Shown here one piece after another: positions 1-5,573 of a stretch of DNA of 8,625 nt. Within the stretch, counting starts at the first letter, position 1. Every line of letters starts with the position of its first letter. Under the pieces are notes generated by a model. The model was not told the origin of the DNA, did no database searches, and saw only the letters and a program-made list of their open reading frames with translations. This DNA comes from an uncultured Lautropia sp. (lineage in GTDB: Bacteria; Pseudomonadota; Gammaproteobacteria; Burkholderiales; Burkholderiaceae_E), in contig CALIXC010000074.1 in assembly GCA_938046755.1 (NCBI GenBank), positions 1 through 8,625 on the forward strand, given 5' to 3'. Both the position numbers and the translations under genes were made by a program.

Positions 1-1
1 C

Positions 2-1108
2 ATCGCCTCCGGCATCGTCTCGCCCGAGGTCGTCCAGAACGCCGACACCTTCATCCTGCTGATGATGGCGGCCCTGCTGGCCGCAGCGCTCTGGCTGAAC
101 CTGGCCACCTACATCGGCGCTCCCGTCTCCACCACCCATGCGGTGGTCGGCGGCGTGGTCGGAGCCGGCATCATGGCCGCGGGCGCCGACTCCATCCACT
201 GGTCCAGCATGGGTGGCATCGCCGCCAGCTGGGTCATTTCCCCGGTGCTGGGCGGCATCATCGCTGCCATCATGCTGGCCTTCATCAAGGCCCGCATCCT
301 GTACCGCGACGACAAGATCGCGGCCTCCCGCTTCTGGCTGCCCATCCTGGTGGGCTTCATGGCCGGCACCTTTGCCACCTATCTGGCCCTGAAGGGCTTC
401 TCGGCCCTCATCCACATCAGCCTGGGCGTCTCGGTGCTCATCGGCATCGTCGTCGGGCTGGTCGCCTGGAAGCTGTCGGTACCCATGGTCCTGCGCCAGT
501 CCCAGGGCCTCGAGAACCGCAAGAAGTCGGTGCGCAAGCTGTTTGCCGTGCCGCTGGTGTGCTCGGCAGCACTGCTCTCGTTCGCCCATGGCGCCAACGA
601 CGTGGCCAATGCCGTCGGCCCGCTGGCGGCCATCGTCCACACCGTCCAGGCGGGCCGCTTCGATGACTCGGTGTCCATCCCGTTCTGGGTCATGGCCATC
701 GGTGCACTCGGCATCAGCTTCGGCCTGATGCTGTTCGGTCCCAAGCTCATCCGCCTGGTGGGCAGCGAGATCACCAAGCTCAACCCCATGCGCGCCTACT
801 GCGTGGCACTGTCGGCCGCGCTCACCGTCATCCTCGCCTCCTGGCTGGGTCTGCCGGTCAGCTCCACCCACATCGCCGTGGGCGCCATCTTCGGGGTGGG
901 CTTCTACCGCGAATGGCACGCCGAACGCCGCTCACGGGCGCTGGGTGCCGTGCAGGGCAAGGTGCTGGCCCCGGAAGAGCGCAAGCGCCGCCGCCTGGTG
1001 CGCCGCTCGCACTTCATCACCATGGCCGCCGCCTGGGTGGTCACCGTGCCCGTCTCGGGCGTGCTCTCGGCACTGCTGTTCCTCATTCTGCAGCAGTTCA
1101 TGGCGTGA
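2..1108 (+). CDS. pit: PiT-family inorganic phosphate transporter, 5'-truncated
   Basis: This is an inner-membrane low-affinity phosphate permease of the PiT (SLC20) family, which takes up phosphate or metal-phosphate by ion symport. The frame is open from the window edge, so the N-terminus is missing; 368 residues are visible up to TGA at 1106-1108. The family signature GANDVANAVGP lies at 590-622. The two related half-motifs PVSTTH (122-139) and PVSSTH (854-871) show the internal duplication typical of PiT proteins. The first GAND copy must lie upstream of the window. Several long hydrophobic segments are separated by a basic loop around ENRKKSVRK and a second basic stretch, APEERKRRRLVRR, before the last membrane helix. 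Many PiT genes follow a PhoU-like DUF47 gene, but that position is not visible here. The next gene is convergent. The family assignment is firm; substrate preference is inferred. Confidence 0.95.
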   Translation: MASGIVSPEVVQNADTFILLMMAALLAAALWLNLATYIGAPVSTTHAVVGGVVGAGIMAAGADSIHWSSMGGIAASWVISPVLGGIIAAIMLAFIKARILYRDDKIAASRFWLPILVGFMAGTFATYLALKGFSALIHISLGVSVLIGIVVGLVAWKLSVPMVLRQSQGLENRKKSVRKLFAVPLVCSAALLSFAHGANDVANAVGPLAAIVHTVQAGRFDDSVSIPFWVMAIGALGISFGLMLFGPKLIRLVGSEITKLNPMRAYCVALSAALTVILASWLGLPVSSTHIAVGAIFGVGFYREWHAERRSRALGAVQGKVLAPEERKRRRLVRRSHFITMAAAWVVTVPVSGVLSALLFLILQQFMA

Positions 1109-1246
1109 GGGGGCGGCTGAACCAGCAACGTTGAACTGGATATTAGGGGGGTGCCGGCCCCAGGCACATCGGGTGAGACTACGCAGTGTCGTCCTTCTGA
1201 CGGCCGGGTTTCAGGGAAAACCATGCCACGGTACCGGCCAGCGCCC
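1109..1246. other. Convergent spacer between pit and the SDR gene
   Basis: The two genes end tail to tail here. I see only weak secondary structure: GTGCC/GGCAC arms near 1151-1168, and a nested pair GGCCGG ... CCGGCC (about 1201-1235) enclosing GGTTT/AAACC. No U-run follows on either strand, so no intrinsic terminator can be called with confidence. No gene is evident. Confidence 0.4.
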
Positions 1247-1981
1247 TCATTCGCACTTCAGAATCCGGTACCCCACACCCGGCGCCACCCGCATCACCAG
1301 CCGCAGCAGCCGGGACTTGCCTACATAACACTCATCGGTACCCCGCTCGATGGCAGTCACCAGCGCTTCGGCCACCGCCGATGGAGAAACCTTGCCCGTG
1401 CCTCGCCCCGCCGTCATGCGGGTATCGACCAGCGGCGGGATCACTTCCTGTACCCGTACATGCGGAGCGGAGGTTTCCACCTGATAGCGCAGCGACCGCG
1501 TAAAGGAGCGCAGCGCTGCCTTGGTGGCGCAGTAGACCGGCGCCGACTGCTTGGGGGCCAGGGCCAGCCCCGTGGTCACATTGACGATGGCCGCCTCGGG
1601 CTGGCGCGCCAGCAGGGGCAGCAACCCGGCCGACAGCGCGATGGGGGCTTCCAGATTCAGCGCCAGCTCCAGCGAGGTTGCGGCCTGAATCTGCGCCACA
1701 TCGGCCTGCATGAAGTCCAGCGCATGCTGAACGGCCGCGTTGTTGACCAGTACGGCAAGATCGGGATGCGTCGACACGAGCCAGGCAATCAGGGCCTCGC
1801 GGTCGGCCGCAGACGTCAGGTCACAGCGCCGGAACGACACCCCCGGCCCCGGCGCCTGTCCGGGTTCATGACGGGCACAGGTCACGACCTCGGCGCCACG
1901 CGCCACCAGCTGCGCCACGATGGCCGCACCGATACCCTCGGTACCGCCGGTAACGAACGCCTTTTTGCCTTTCAGATGCAT
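1247..1981 (-). CDS. SDR-family NAD(P)-dependent oxidoreductase, DltE-like
   Basis: This is a 244-residue classical short-chain dehydrogenase/reductase with a Rossmann fold, predicted cytosolic. The nucleotide-binding motif TGGTEGIG is at residues 11-18, NNAA at 80-83, the tetrad Asn at 109 (LNLEAP), and Tyr150-x3-Lys154 in YCATK. The C-terminal pattern VDTRMTAGRGTGK followed by a conserved SP and a YVGKSRLLR segment resembles the DltE/YusZ-like subgroup; the substrate is unknown. The residue 13 before the catalytic Tyr, normally Ser, is Thr137 (codons read as NVTTG), which is unusual. The start at 1981 has AGGGAG nine bases upstream. That ribosome site lies inside the last codons of the 54-residue gene, whose end overlaps this start by 10 bases, so translation is probably coupled. 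It is the last gene of the lysR operon. Confidence 0.92.
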   Translation of the reverse strand: MHLKGKKAFVTGGTEGIGAAIVAQLVARGAEVVTCARHEPGQAPGPGVSFRRCDLTSAADREALIAWLVSTHPDLAVLVNNAAVQHALDFMQADVAQIQAATSLELALNLEAPIALSAGLLPLLARQPEAAIVNVTTGLALAPKQSAPVYCATKAALRSFTRSLRYQVETSAPHVRVQEVIPPLVDTRMTAGRGTGKVSPSAVAEALVTAIERGTDECYVGKSRLLRLVMRVAPGVGYRILKCE

Positions 1982-2136
1982 GGGATGCGTCTCCCTGGCA
2001 GGCCGGAATCAAAGGACGTGACATGAATACGCAAGGCACGGGACGGCCTGCGCATGAAATACCAGCCAAGGCAGCTGCCGACGGCGCCTCCCTGAATCGC
2101 CCCGGCCACGACATTGTTCATATCAAAAGAAGCCAT
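1972..2136 (-). CDS. Small hydrophobic protein, 54 residues, function unknown
   Basis: A short gene is called here because ATG at 2136 is preceded by a very strong ribosome site (GGGAGGAG, 2139-2146) and because its TGA (1972-1974) overlaps the start of the SDR gene by 10 bases. The product begins MASFDMNNVV. It then has a glycine/alanine-rich hydrophobic stretch (about residues 9-28, ending GWYFM) followed at once by Arg-Arg, and a basic C-terminal tail with PGRR. This looks like a single membrane segment with a positively charged cytoplasmic tail, possibly gly-zipper-like. The upstream lysR gene ends 43 bases before the start. I do not recognise the family. It might be only a leader whose translation opens the SDR start. 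That it is translated is inferred from the ribosome site and coupling. Confidence 0.55.
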   Translation of the reverse strand: MASFDMNNVVAGAIQGGAVGSCLGWYFMRRPSRALRIHVTSFDSGLPGRRIPCI

Positions 2137-2179
2137 GTCTCCTCCCGTTATTACCCGGCATGAGCGGCACATGCCCGGC

Positions 2180-3067
2180 TCATGAAAACTGCCCCTCTGC
2201 CCCGATCCACGCCCGAACCTTCTGCATGGCAGGCGTACCCGCACGCCGGACCGGAGCACACACATGGTAGCAGTACCCCTCCAGCACTGGCCCCGGCAAC
2301 ACTTCCAGCAGCCCCGTCTCCAGTTCCCGCGCCAGCAACGGCAAGCCCAGCAGCGCCACCCCCTGCCCCGCCACCGCGGCCTGCACGGCCAGTGTCCCGT
2401 CCGAATAGCGGGTGCCGGGCGCCAGTGCATCCGCAGGAAGCCCCGCTGCCTCGGCCCAGGCCGGCCAGTCGAATACGCGATGGGCCGGCCGGTACCACGT
2501 CAGCCAGATCAGCGGCCAGGTCCGCGGATCAGGTCCAAGCTGCCGGCACAGCACCGGTGAAGCCACGGGGGCGAAACGCTCCCGGAACAGGGGCATCGCC
2601 TCCACCCCGGCCAGCGGCTCCGGGCCATAGCGGATGGCCAGATCGGCCACACCCGCGTCCAGATCGGCCGTTTCGTAGGAGGCATGTACATGCAGCGCAA
2701 TATCCGGATGCTGCGCCTGAAAGCGCGCCAGCCGGGGCACCAGCCACTGGGCTGCAAACTCAGGGGTCATCGACACGGTCACGGTCTGCCGTACCGGATG
2801 GCGGATACGGTCCACACAGGCAGCGATTTCCTGCAGGCCACGACTGACCCCCGCCTGCAGCTGCTCGCCTTCGGGCGTCAGCGTGATGGCGCGCACCTGC
2901 CGGTGGAACAGCGCGCAGCCCAGCGCCTCTTCCAGCGCCCGGATGCGGTGACTGACCGCCGTCGGTGTGACCGACAGCTCGGTCGCCGCCGCCTTGAAGC
3001 TGCCCAGCCGGGCAGCAGACTCGAACACCTGCAGGGCATCGAGGGAAAAGCGAAAGGAGTCGGGCAT
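2180..3067 (-). CDS. LysR-type transcriptional regulator, GcvA-like
   Basis: This is a 295-residue LysR-family DNA-binding regulator. The N-terminal winged helix-turn-helix occupies about residues 7-65, with SFKAAATELSVTPTAVSHRI spanning the two HTH helices. A linker helix is followed by a periplasmic-binding-protein-like effector domain (about 92-290) that contains DLAIRYG and the conserved VAGQGVALLGLPL. The arrangement matches the GcvA/AmpR/TrpI branch. I chose ATG at 3067 because it gives the usual family length and puts the HTH near the N-terminus. In-frame starts further out (3151, 3166, TTG at 3193) only add a low-complexity leader, and none has a good ribosome site. It is divergent from azoR, with a plausible LysR operator between them, so control of azoR and autoregulation are likely. 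Downstream on the same strand are the 54-residue gene and the SDR gene. The inducer is unknown. Confidence 0.93.
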   Translation of the reverse strand: MPDSFRFSLDALQVFESAARLGSFKAAATELSVTPTAVSHRIRALEEALGCALFHRQVRAITLTPEGEQLQAGVSRGLQEIAACVDRIRHPVRQTVTVSMTPEFAAQWLVPRLARFQAQHPDIALHVHASYETADLDAGVADLAIRYGPEPLAGVEAMPLFRERFAPVASPVLCRQLGPDPRTWPLIWLTWYRPAHRVFDWPAWAEAAGLPADALAPGTRYSDGTLAVQAAVAGQGVALLGLPLLARELETGLLEVLPGPVLEGYCYHVCAPVRRAGTPAMQKVRAWIGAEGQFS

Positions 3068-3131
3068 GGGGTAGCGGTCCAGGGTTGCAACATTCCACAA
3101 GTACGGGCTTGAGGCCGGGGTTTCGGGAACA

Positions 3132-3148
3132 GATGATGCCATTTCATC
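3132..3148. promoter_or_regulatory. Candidate LysR T-N11-A operator
   Basis: GATGA (3132-3136) and TCATC (3144-3148) are perfect 5-base inverted arms around 7 bases, giving T3134-N11-A3146, the LysR consensus. Its centre at 3140 is about 65 bases before the predicted azoR transcription start (about 3205), the usual recognition-site position for this family. Binding is inferred. Confidence 0.5.
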
Positions 3149-3160
3149 CATGGGGTGAAA
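3142..3160. repeat. Second inverted repeat, possible activation half of the LysR operator
   Basis: TTTCATCCATGGGGTGAAA is an imperfect palindrome with perfect TTTCA/TGAAA outer arms. It overlaps the T-N11-A site and reaches toward the azoR -35 box at 3170. LysR regulators often have a second, weaker site in this position. It could also be a chance palindrome. Confidence 0.35.
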
Positions 3161-3169
3161 AAACATCGT

Positions 3170-3198
3170 TTGCCAGCTATCAGGTCTCGTCAAACAAT
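3170..3198 (+). promoter_or_regulatory. Predicted azoR sigma-70 promoter
   Basis: TTGCCA (3170-3175, 5/6 match to the -35 consensus) and AACAAT (3193-3198, 4/6 match to the -10) are separated by 17 bases. Transcription would start near 3205, leaving a leader of about 27 bases before the azoR ATG. On the other strand, TTGACG (3193-3188) with a 17-base spacer and a weak AACGAT could drive lysR, so the two promoters would overlap. Confidence 0.45.
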
Positions 3199-3231
3199 GA
3201 CAGCACCTGAACGACTCTCACCTGTACAGAT

Positions 3232-3912
3232 ATGACCACCCTCCTTCACCTCGACGCCAGCGCCCGCGCTGGCCTCTCCGGCACCGACCCTTTCGGCTCC
3301 CATACCCGACGCCTGTCCCGCCGCTTCGTGGACCAATGGCTGCAGCACGAACCCGATGCCCGCATCATCTACCGGGACGTGGGTCAGAATCCGCCGCCGC
3401 CAGTCACCGGCCGGTGGATTCACGCCGCCTTCACCCCCGAGACCCAGCGTGAACCATGGATGCGCGAGGTGCTGCGCACCAGCGATGAACTGGTGGACGA
3501 GCTGCTGGCCGCCGACATCATCGTGGCCGGCGTACCCATGTACAACTTCGGGCCGCCGGCACAGTTCAAGGCATGGATCGACAACATCGTGCGCGTGGGC
3601 CGCACCTTCGGCTTCGACCGCAGCCGGGAGGGCACGCCCTACTGGCCGATGCTGGCCGACACGAACAAGCGCGTGGTCGTGCTCAGCTCACGGGGCGACT
3701 ACGGCTACGACGGCGGCCAGATGGCCGGCTGGAACCATGTGGAGCCAGCCGTGTTCACGGCACTGCGCTATCTGGGCATCACCGACGCGCACAGTGTGGC
3801 CGTGGAATACGACGAGTTCGGTGACGAGCGGCTGCAGCAGTCGCTGCGGGAGGCCGAGGCTGGGGTGGACCGGCTGGCTGAAACACTGGCAGCAGCACGG
3901 CACGGCATGTAG
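3232..3912 (+). CDS. azoR: FMN-dependent NADH-azoreductase / quinone reductase
   Basis: This is a 226-residue flavodoxin-like-fold NAD(P)H oxidoreductase of the AzoR/AcpD family. These cytosolic enzymes carry FMN and reduce quinones and azo compounds by two electrons. The N-terminal strand MTTLLHLDASAR leads into the phosphate-binding loop with SHTRRLSRRF (residues 23-32). The family hallmark PMYNFGPPAQFKAWID spans 102-117, with RVGRTF just after, and SRGDYG (153-158) is the second FMN-contacting loop. It is somewhat longer than E. coli AzoR (about 200 residues). ATG at 3232 is the only reasonable start but has no clear Shine-Dalgarno. The gene is divergent from a LysR regulator, suggesting induction by an electrophile or quinone. 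A neighbouring gene ends tail to tail with it at 4026. The azo-compound specificity is a family label, not something visible in the sequence. Confidence 0.92.
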   Translation: MTTLLHLDASARAGLSGTDPFGSHTRRLSRRFVDQWLQHEPDARIIYRDVGQNPPPPVTGRWIHAAFTPETQREPWMREVLRTSDELVDELLAADIIVAGVPMYNFGPPAQFKAWIDNIVRVGRTFGFDRSREGTPYWPMLADTNKRVVVLSSRGDYGYDGGQMAGWNHVEPAVFTALRYLGITDAHSVAVEYDEFGDERLQQSLREAEAGVDRLAETLAAARHGM

Positions 3913-4025
3913 CACGCGACAGCAGACCCGGCTGCAGGGGCAGCTCACCCTTTCCCGATCTGACGCACGCCGTCGTGCCCGCGGACGCCACAGAACCGGG
4001 CATGGAGGGGGCAGCGATTCTGCGC
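3913..4025. other. Convergent spacer after azoR
   Basis: A small hairpin GCTGC/GCAGC (3931-3944, loop 4) followed by a short pyrimidine stretch is the only terminator-like element for azoR, and it is weak. No toxin gene or remnant that could pair with the antitoxin-like gene ending at 4026 is recognisable here on either strand. Confidence 0.35.
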
Positions 4026-4388
4026 TCATCTGCTCCCGGCTGCCTCGGCCAACGCGTTGTAATGCCGCTTCATCTCGGCCAGGAACACGCTGTTTTCAAC
4101 GTATGGGCCACCTTCAGCACGACTGGCCTGGACCTCAGCGCGAAGCCAGCCGTTATACGCAGCTTCCTGCGCGGCCGTCTCGAACTCGTTAGTGAGATGG
4201 TCTCCAGAATACCGTGCCTCAGCACGCCAGATGATGCTGTCGATACTGACCTGTACTTCCTCGTCGTCGACATCCGGCAAAGGATCATCCAGATTCTCCT
4301 CGATACGTGCATTCACGGCCGCGCAGAAACGCGCCTCAGCTTCTGCATCCACCAGCCTGGGAAACATCTGTGCCTTCTTCATCGCCAT
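4026..4388 (-). CDS. PaaA2-like antitoxin / stability-determinant protein, apparently tandem-module, no adjacent toxin
   Basis: This is a 120-residue acidic soluble protein. I chose ATG at 4388 because GGAGGG (4396-4401) lies seven bases upstream; ATG at 4382 is an alternative. Residues 68-89 (EFETAAQEAAYNGWLRAEVQAS) closely match the PaaA2/stability-determinant pattern EFET..QE..YN.WLRA.V..S. Residues 18-53 read like a second, diverged copy in which the later half is better kept: LDDPLPDVDDEEV followed by IDSII, against DPRPxIPHDEV in the family as I remember it. Such proteins are antitoxins that bind ParE/RelE-fold toxins. No toxin gene lies directly upstream or downstream. Two 60-base samples I counted have 58 % and 53 % GC, apparently lower than the flanking genes, suggesting transfer. 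The C-terminus after about 90 is degenerate. The antitoxin role is inferred; it may be an orphan or regulatory remnant. Confidence 0.7.
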   Translation of the reverse strand: MAMKKAQMFPRLVDAEAEARFCAAVNARIEENLDDPLPDVDDEEVQVSIDSIIWRAEARYSGDHLTNEFETAAQEAAYNGWLRAEVQASRAEGGPYVENSVFLAEMKRHYNALAEAAGSR

Positions 4389-4397
4389 CGCAGAACC

Positions 4398-4411
4398 CTC
4401 CATCACTGTAA
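4398..4411. repeat. Small inverted repeat upstream of the antitoxin-like gene
   Basis: CACTGTAACGAGTG has CACT/AGTG arms around six bases just upstream of the ribosome site of the antitoxin-like gene. Antitoxins often bind their own promoter, so this is a possible operator, but four-base arms are weak and no good -35/-10 pair was found here. Confidence 0.2.
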
Positions 4412-4445
4412 CGAGTGTACCTGCTGTGCCCTTGCACTCACCACA

Positions 4446-4496
4446 GCAAAAAACCGGCCACCCCACCCCCACACAGGGGCGAGAATGACCGGTTTC
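4446..4496 (-). terminator. Rho-independent terminator of the pyk-fba unit
   Basis: Read on the minus strand about 60 bases after the aldolase stop, AAACCGGTCA pairs with TGGCCGGTTT (a 10-base stem with one U-G pair; outer arms 4489-4495 and 4451-4457). The loop contains an extra CCCC/GGGG hairpin (4467-4470/4476-4479), and a run of six T (4453-4448) follows. It ends aldolase transcription before the antitoxin-like gene, which therefore needs its own promoter. Confidence 0.85.
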
Positions 4497-4554
4497 CGTC
4501 CAGCCTGCTCCTCCGGGCCACACGGGGCAGCCCGGCAGGTTCAGCTGACGCCCA

Positions 4555-5442
4555 TCAGGCGATCGAGGCTTCGTAGATCGACTGGATGGACTGATCCAGC
4601 GCCTTGTTGAACTCGGCGTCGGACTGCTTGGCGCTCAGGCCCTCGGACAGCGCACGGCTGAAGCTGGCGATGATGCCCTTGTTACGGGCCAAGCGGCGGT
4701 TGGCCTCCGCACGCTCGAAGCCACCCGACAGCGCGACGACCTTCAGCACTTTCGGATGTGCGACCAGCGCATCGTAGGCACCATCCTTCTCGGGGATGGT
4801 GAGTTTCAGGATGACCGGTGCGGACACTTTCTCCAGGCGAGCCAGGATGCCGTTCTTCAGCGTTTCCTCGATGGCGGCACGTCCCGGGGAGTTGATGTCG
4901 ACTTCCGGCTCGATGATGGGCACCAGGCCAGCGGCCAGCACTTCCTCACCCAGCGCGAACTGCTGGTCGAGCACGTCGCTGATGCCTTTCTCGTTGTTCT
5001 CGAAGACGACCGAGCGCTCTTTCGTGCCGAACACACCCTTGGCCTTGGCGCGGGCCAGCAGATCCTTCAGGCCGGGAATCGGCTTCATCATCTGCACGCC
5101 GTTGGCCTTGGCTTCCAGGCCCTTGTCGATCTTCAGGAAGGGAACGACCTTCTTCTCTTCCCACAGGTACTGGGCAGCATCCTTGCCCTGGAACTTGCCG
5201 TCGAGCGTGACCTCGAACAGGATGGCGCCCAGCACGCGGTCGCCATTGAAGGCGGGGCTAGAGACGATACGCTCACGCATCTTGTGCACAAGCTCGAACA
5301 TCTCCTTCTCGTTGCTGTATTCGCTTTCTTCCACGCCGTACAGCTTCAGGGCCTTGGGCGTGCTGCCGCCGCTCTGGTCCAGAGCAGCGATGAAGCCCTT
5401 GCCCTTGGCGACGCGGTCGCGTTGTTCGGTGGTGATAGACAT
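4555..5442 (-). CDS. Fructose-bisphosphate aldolase, class I
   Basis: This is a 295-residue cytosolic glycolytic/gluconeogenic enzyme that interconverts fructose 1,6-bisphosphate with glyceraldehyde 3-phosphate and dihydroxyacetone phosphate through a lysine Schiff base. The bacterial class I (Staphylococcus-type, about 296 residues) signature is clear: AALDQSGGSTPKAL (19-32), PFLKIDKGLE (101-110), IIEPEVDI (176-183), the Schiff-base lysine Lys213 in VILKLTIPE, and ALSGG (237-241) for phosphate binding. It is not a zinc-dependent class II enzyme. ATG at 5442 is chosen because AGAGGAG (5454-5460) lies 11 bases upstream and the family starts this way; the longer in-frame extension to 5496 runs into a palindrome. 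It follows pyk with 131 bases between them and ends at a strong terminator. In Burkholderiales I remember, the aldolase next to pyk is usually class II, so this may be a replacement. Confidence 0.95.
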   Translation of the reverse strand: MSITTEQRDRVAKGKGFIAALDQSGGSTPKALKLYGVEESEYSNEKEMFELVHKMRERIVSSPAFNGDRVLGAILFEVTLDGKFQGKDAAQYLWEEKKVVPFLKIDKGLEAKANGVQMMKPIPGLKDLLARAKAKGVFGTKERSVVFENNEKGISDVLDQQFALGEEVLAAGLVPIIEPEVDINSPGRAAIEETLKNGILARLEKVSAPVILKLTIPEKDGAYDALVAHPKVLKVVALSGGFERAEANRRLARNKGIIASFSRALSEGLSAKQSDAEFNKALDQSIQSIYEASIA

Positions 5443-5472
5443 GACGGAGCTTTCTCCTCTTGAAGGAACTTG

Positions 5473-5527
5473 GGTGGCTGCACGGACAGCCCGCAAAGAA
5501 TTTTAACAGGCAATCCGTGCGGCCACC
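5473..5527. repeat. 14-base imperfect palindrome in the pyk-fba spacer
   Basis: GGTGGCTGCACGGA (5473-5486) and TCCGTGCGGCCACC (5514-5527) are inverted copies with one mismatch around a 27-base AT-richer loop. In the pyk-fba transcript this forms a long stem ending about a dozen bases before the aldolase ribosome site; an inner GCCTG/CGGGC pairing can extend it. No U-run follows, so it is more likely an mRNA processing, stability or translation element than a terminator. Confidence 0.7.
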
Positions 5528-5540
5528 GGGATGACCACAA

Positions 5541-5567
5541 CGGGGAAGTCGGGCAGGACCTTCCCCG
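5541..5567 (-). terminator. Stem-loop just after pyk, possible weak terminator
   Basis: CGGGGAAG (5541-5548) and CTTCCCCG (5560-5567) form a perfect 8-base stem with an 11-base loop beginning seven bases after the pyk stop. The minus-strand sequence after it is TTGTGG, a poor U-tract. It may give partial termination or protect the pyk 3' end while allowing read-through into the aldolase gene. Confidence 0.5.
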
Positions 5568-5573
5568 GCCCGA

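Noticed and set aside
1151..2026. A 291-codon + strand frame opposite the SDR gene
   Set aside because: Low-complexity His/Arg/Gly/Gln composition, no domain; the minus strand carries a full SDR with all motifs.
2158..2176. GGCAT/ATGCC hairpin between lysR and the 54-residue gene
   Set aside because: Only a five-base stem with no U-run; too weak to call a terminator within an apparent operon.
1228..2496. Several GGTACC words scattered through the SDR-LysR region
   Set aside because: Short GC-rich words inside coding codons, no regular spacing or longer shared flanks, so likely chance.
3068..3193. Extending LysR to the TTG at 3193 or ATG at 3151/3166
   Set aside because: No ribosome sites, it makes the protein longer than family norm, and it would place coding sequence over the predicted operator and azoR promoter.
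4756..5506. Two long + strand frames opposite the aldolase gene
   Set aside because: Both are mirror frames of a fully motif-supported class I aldolase and show no family features.
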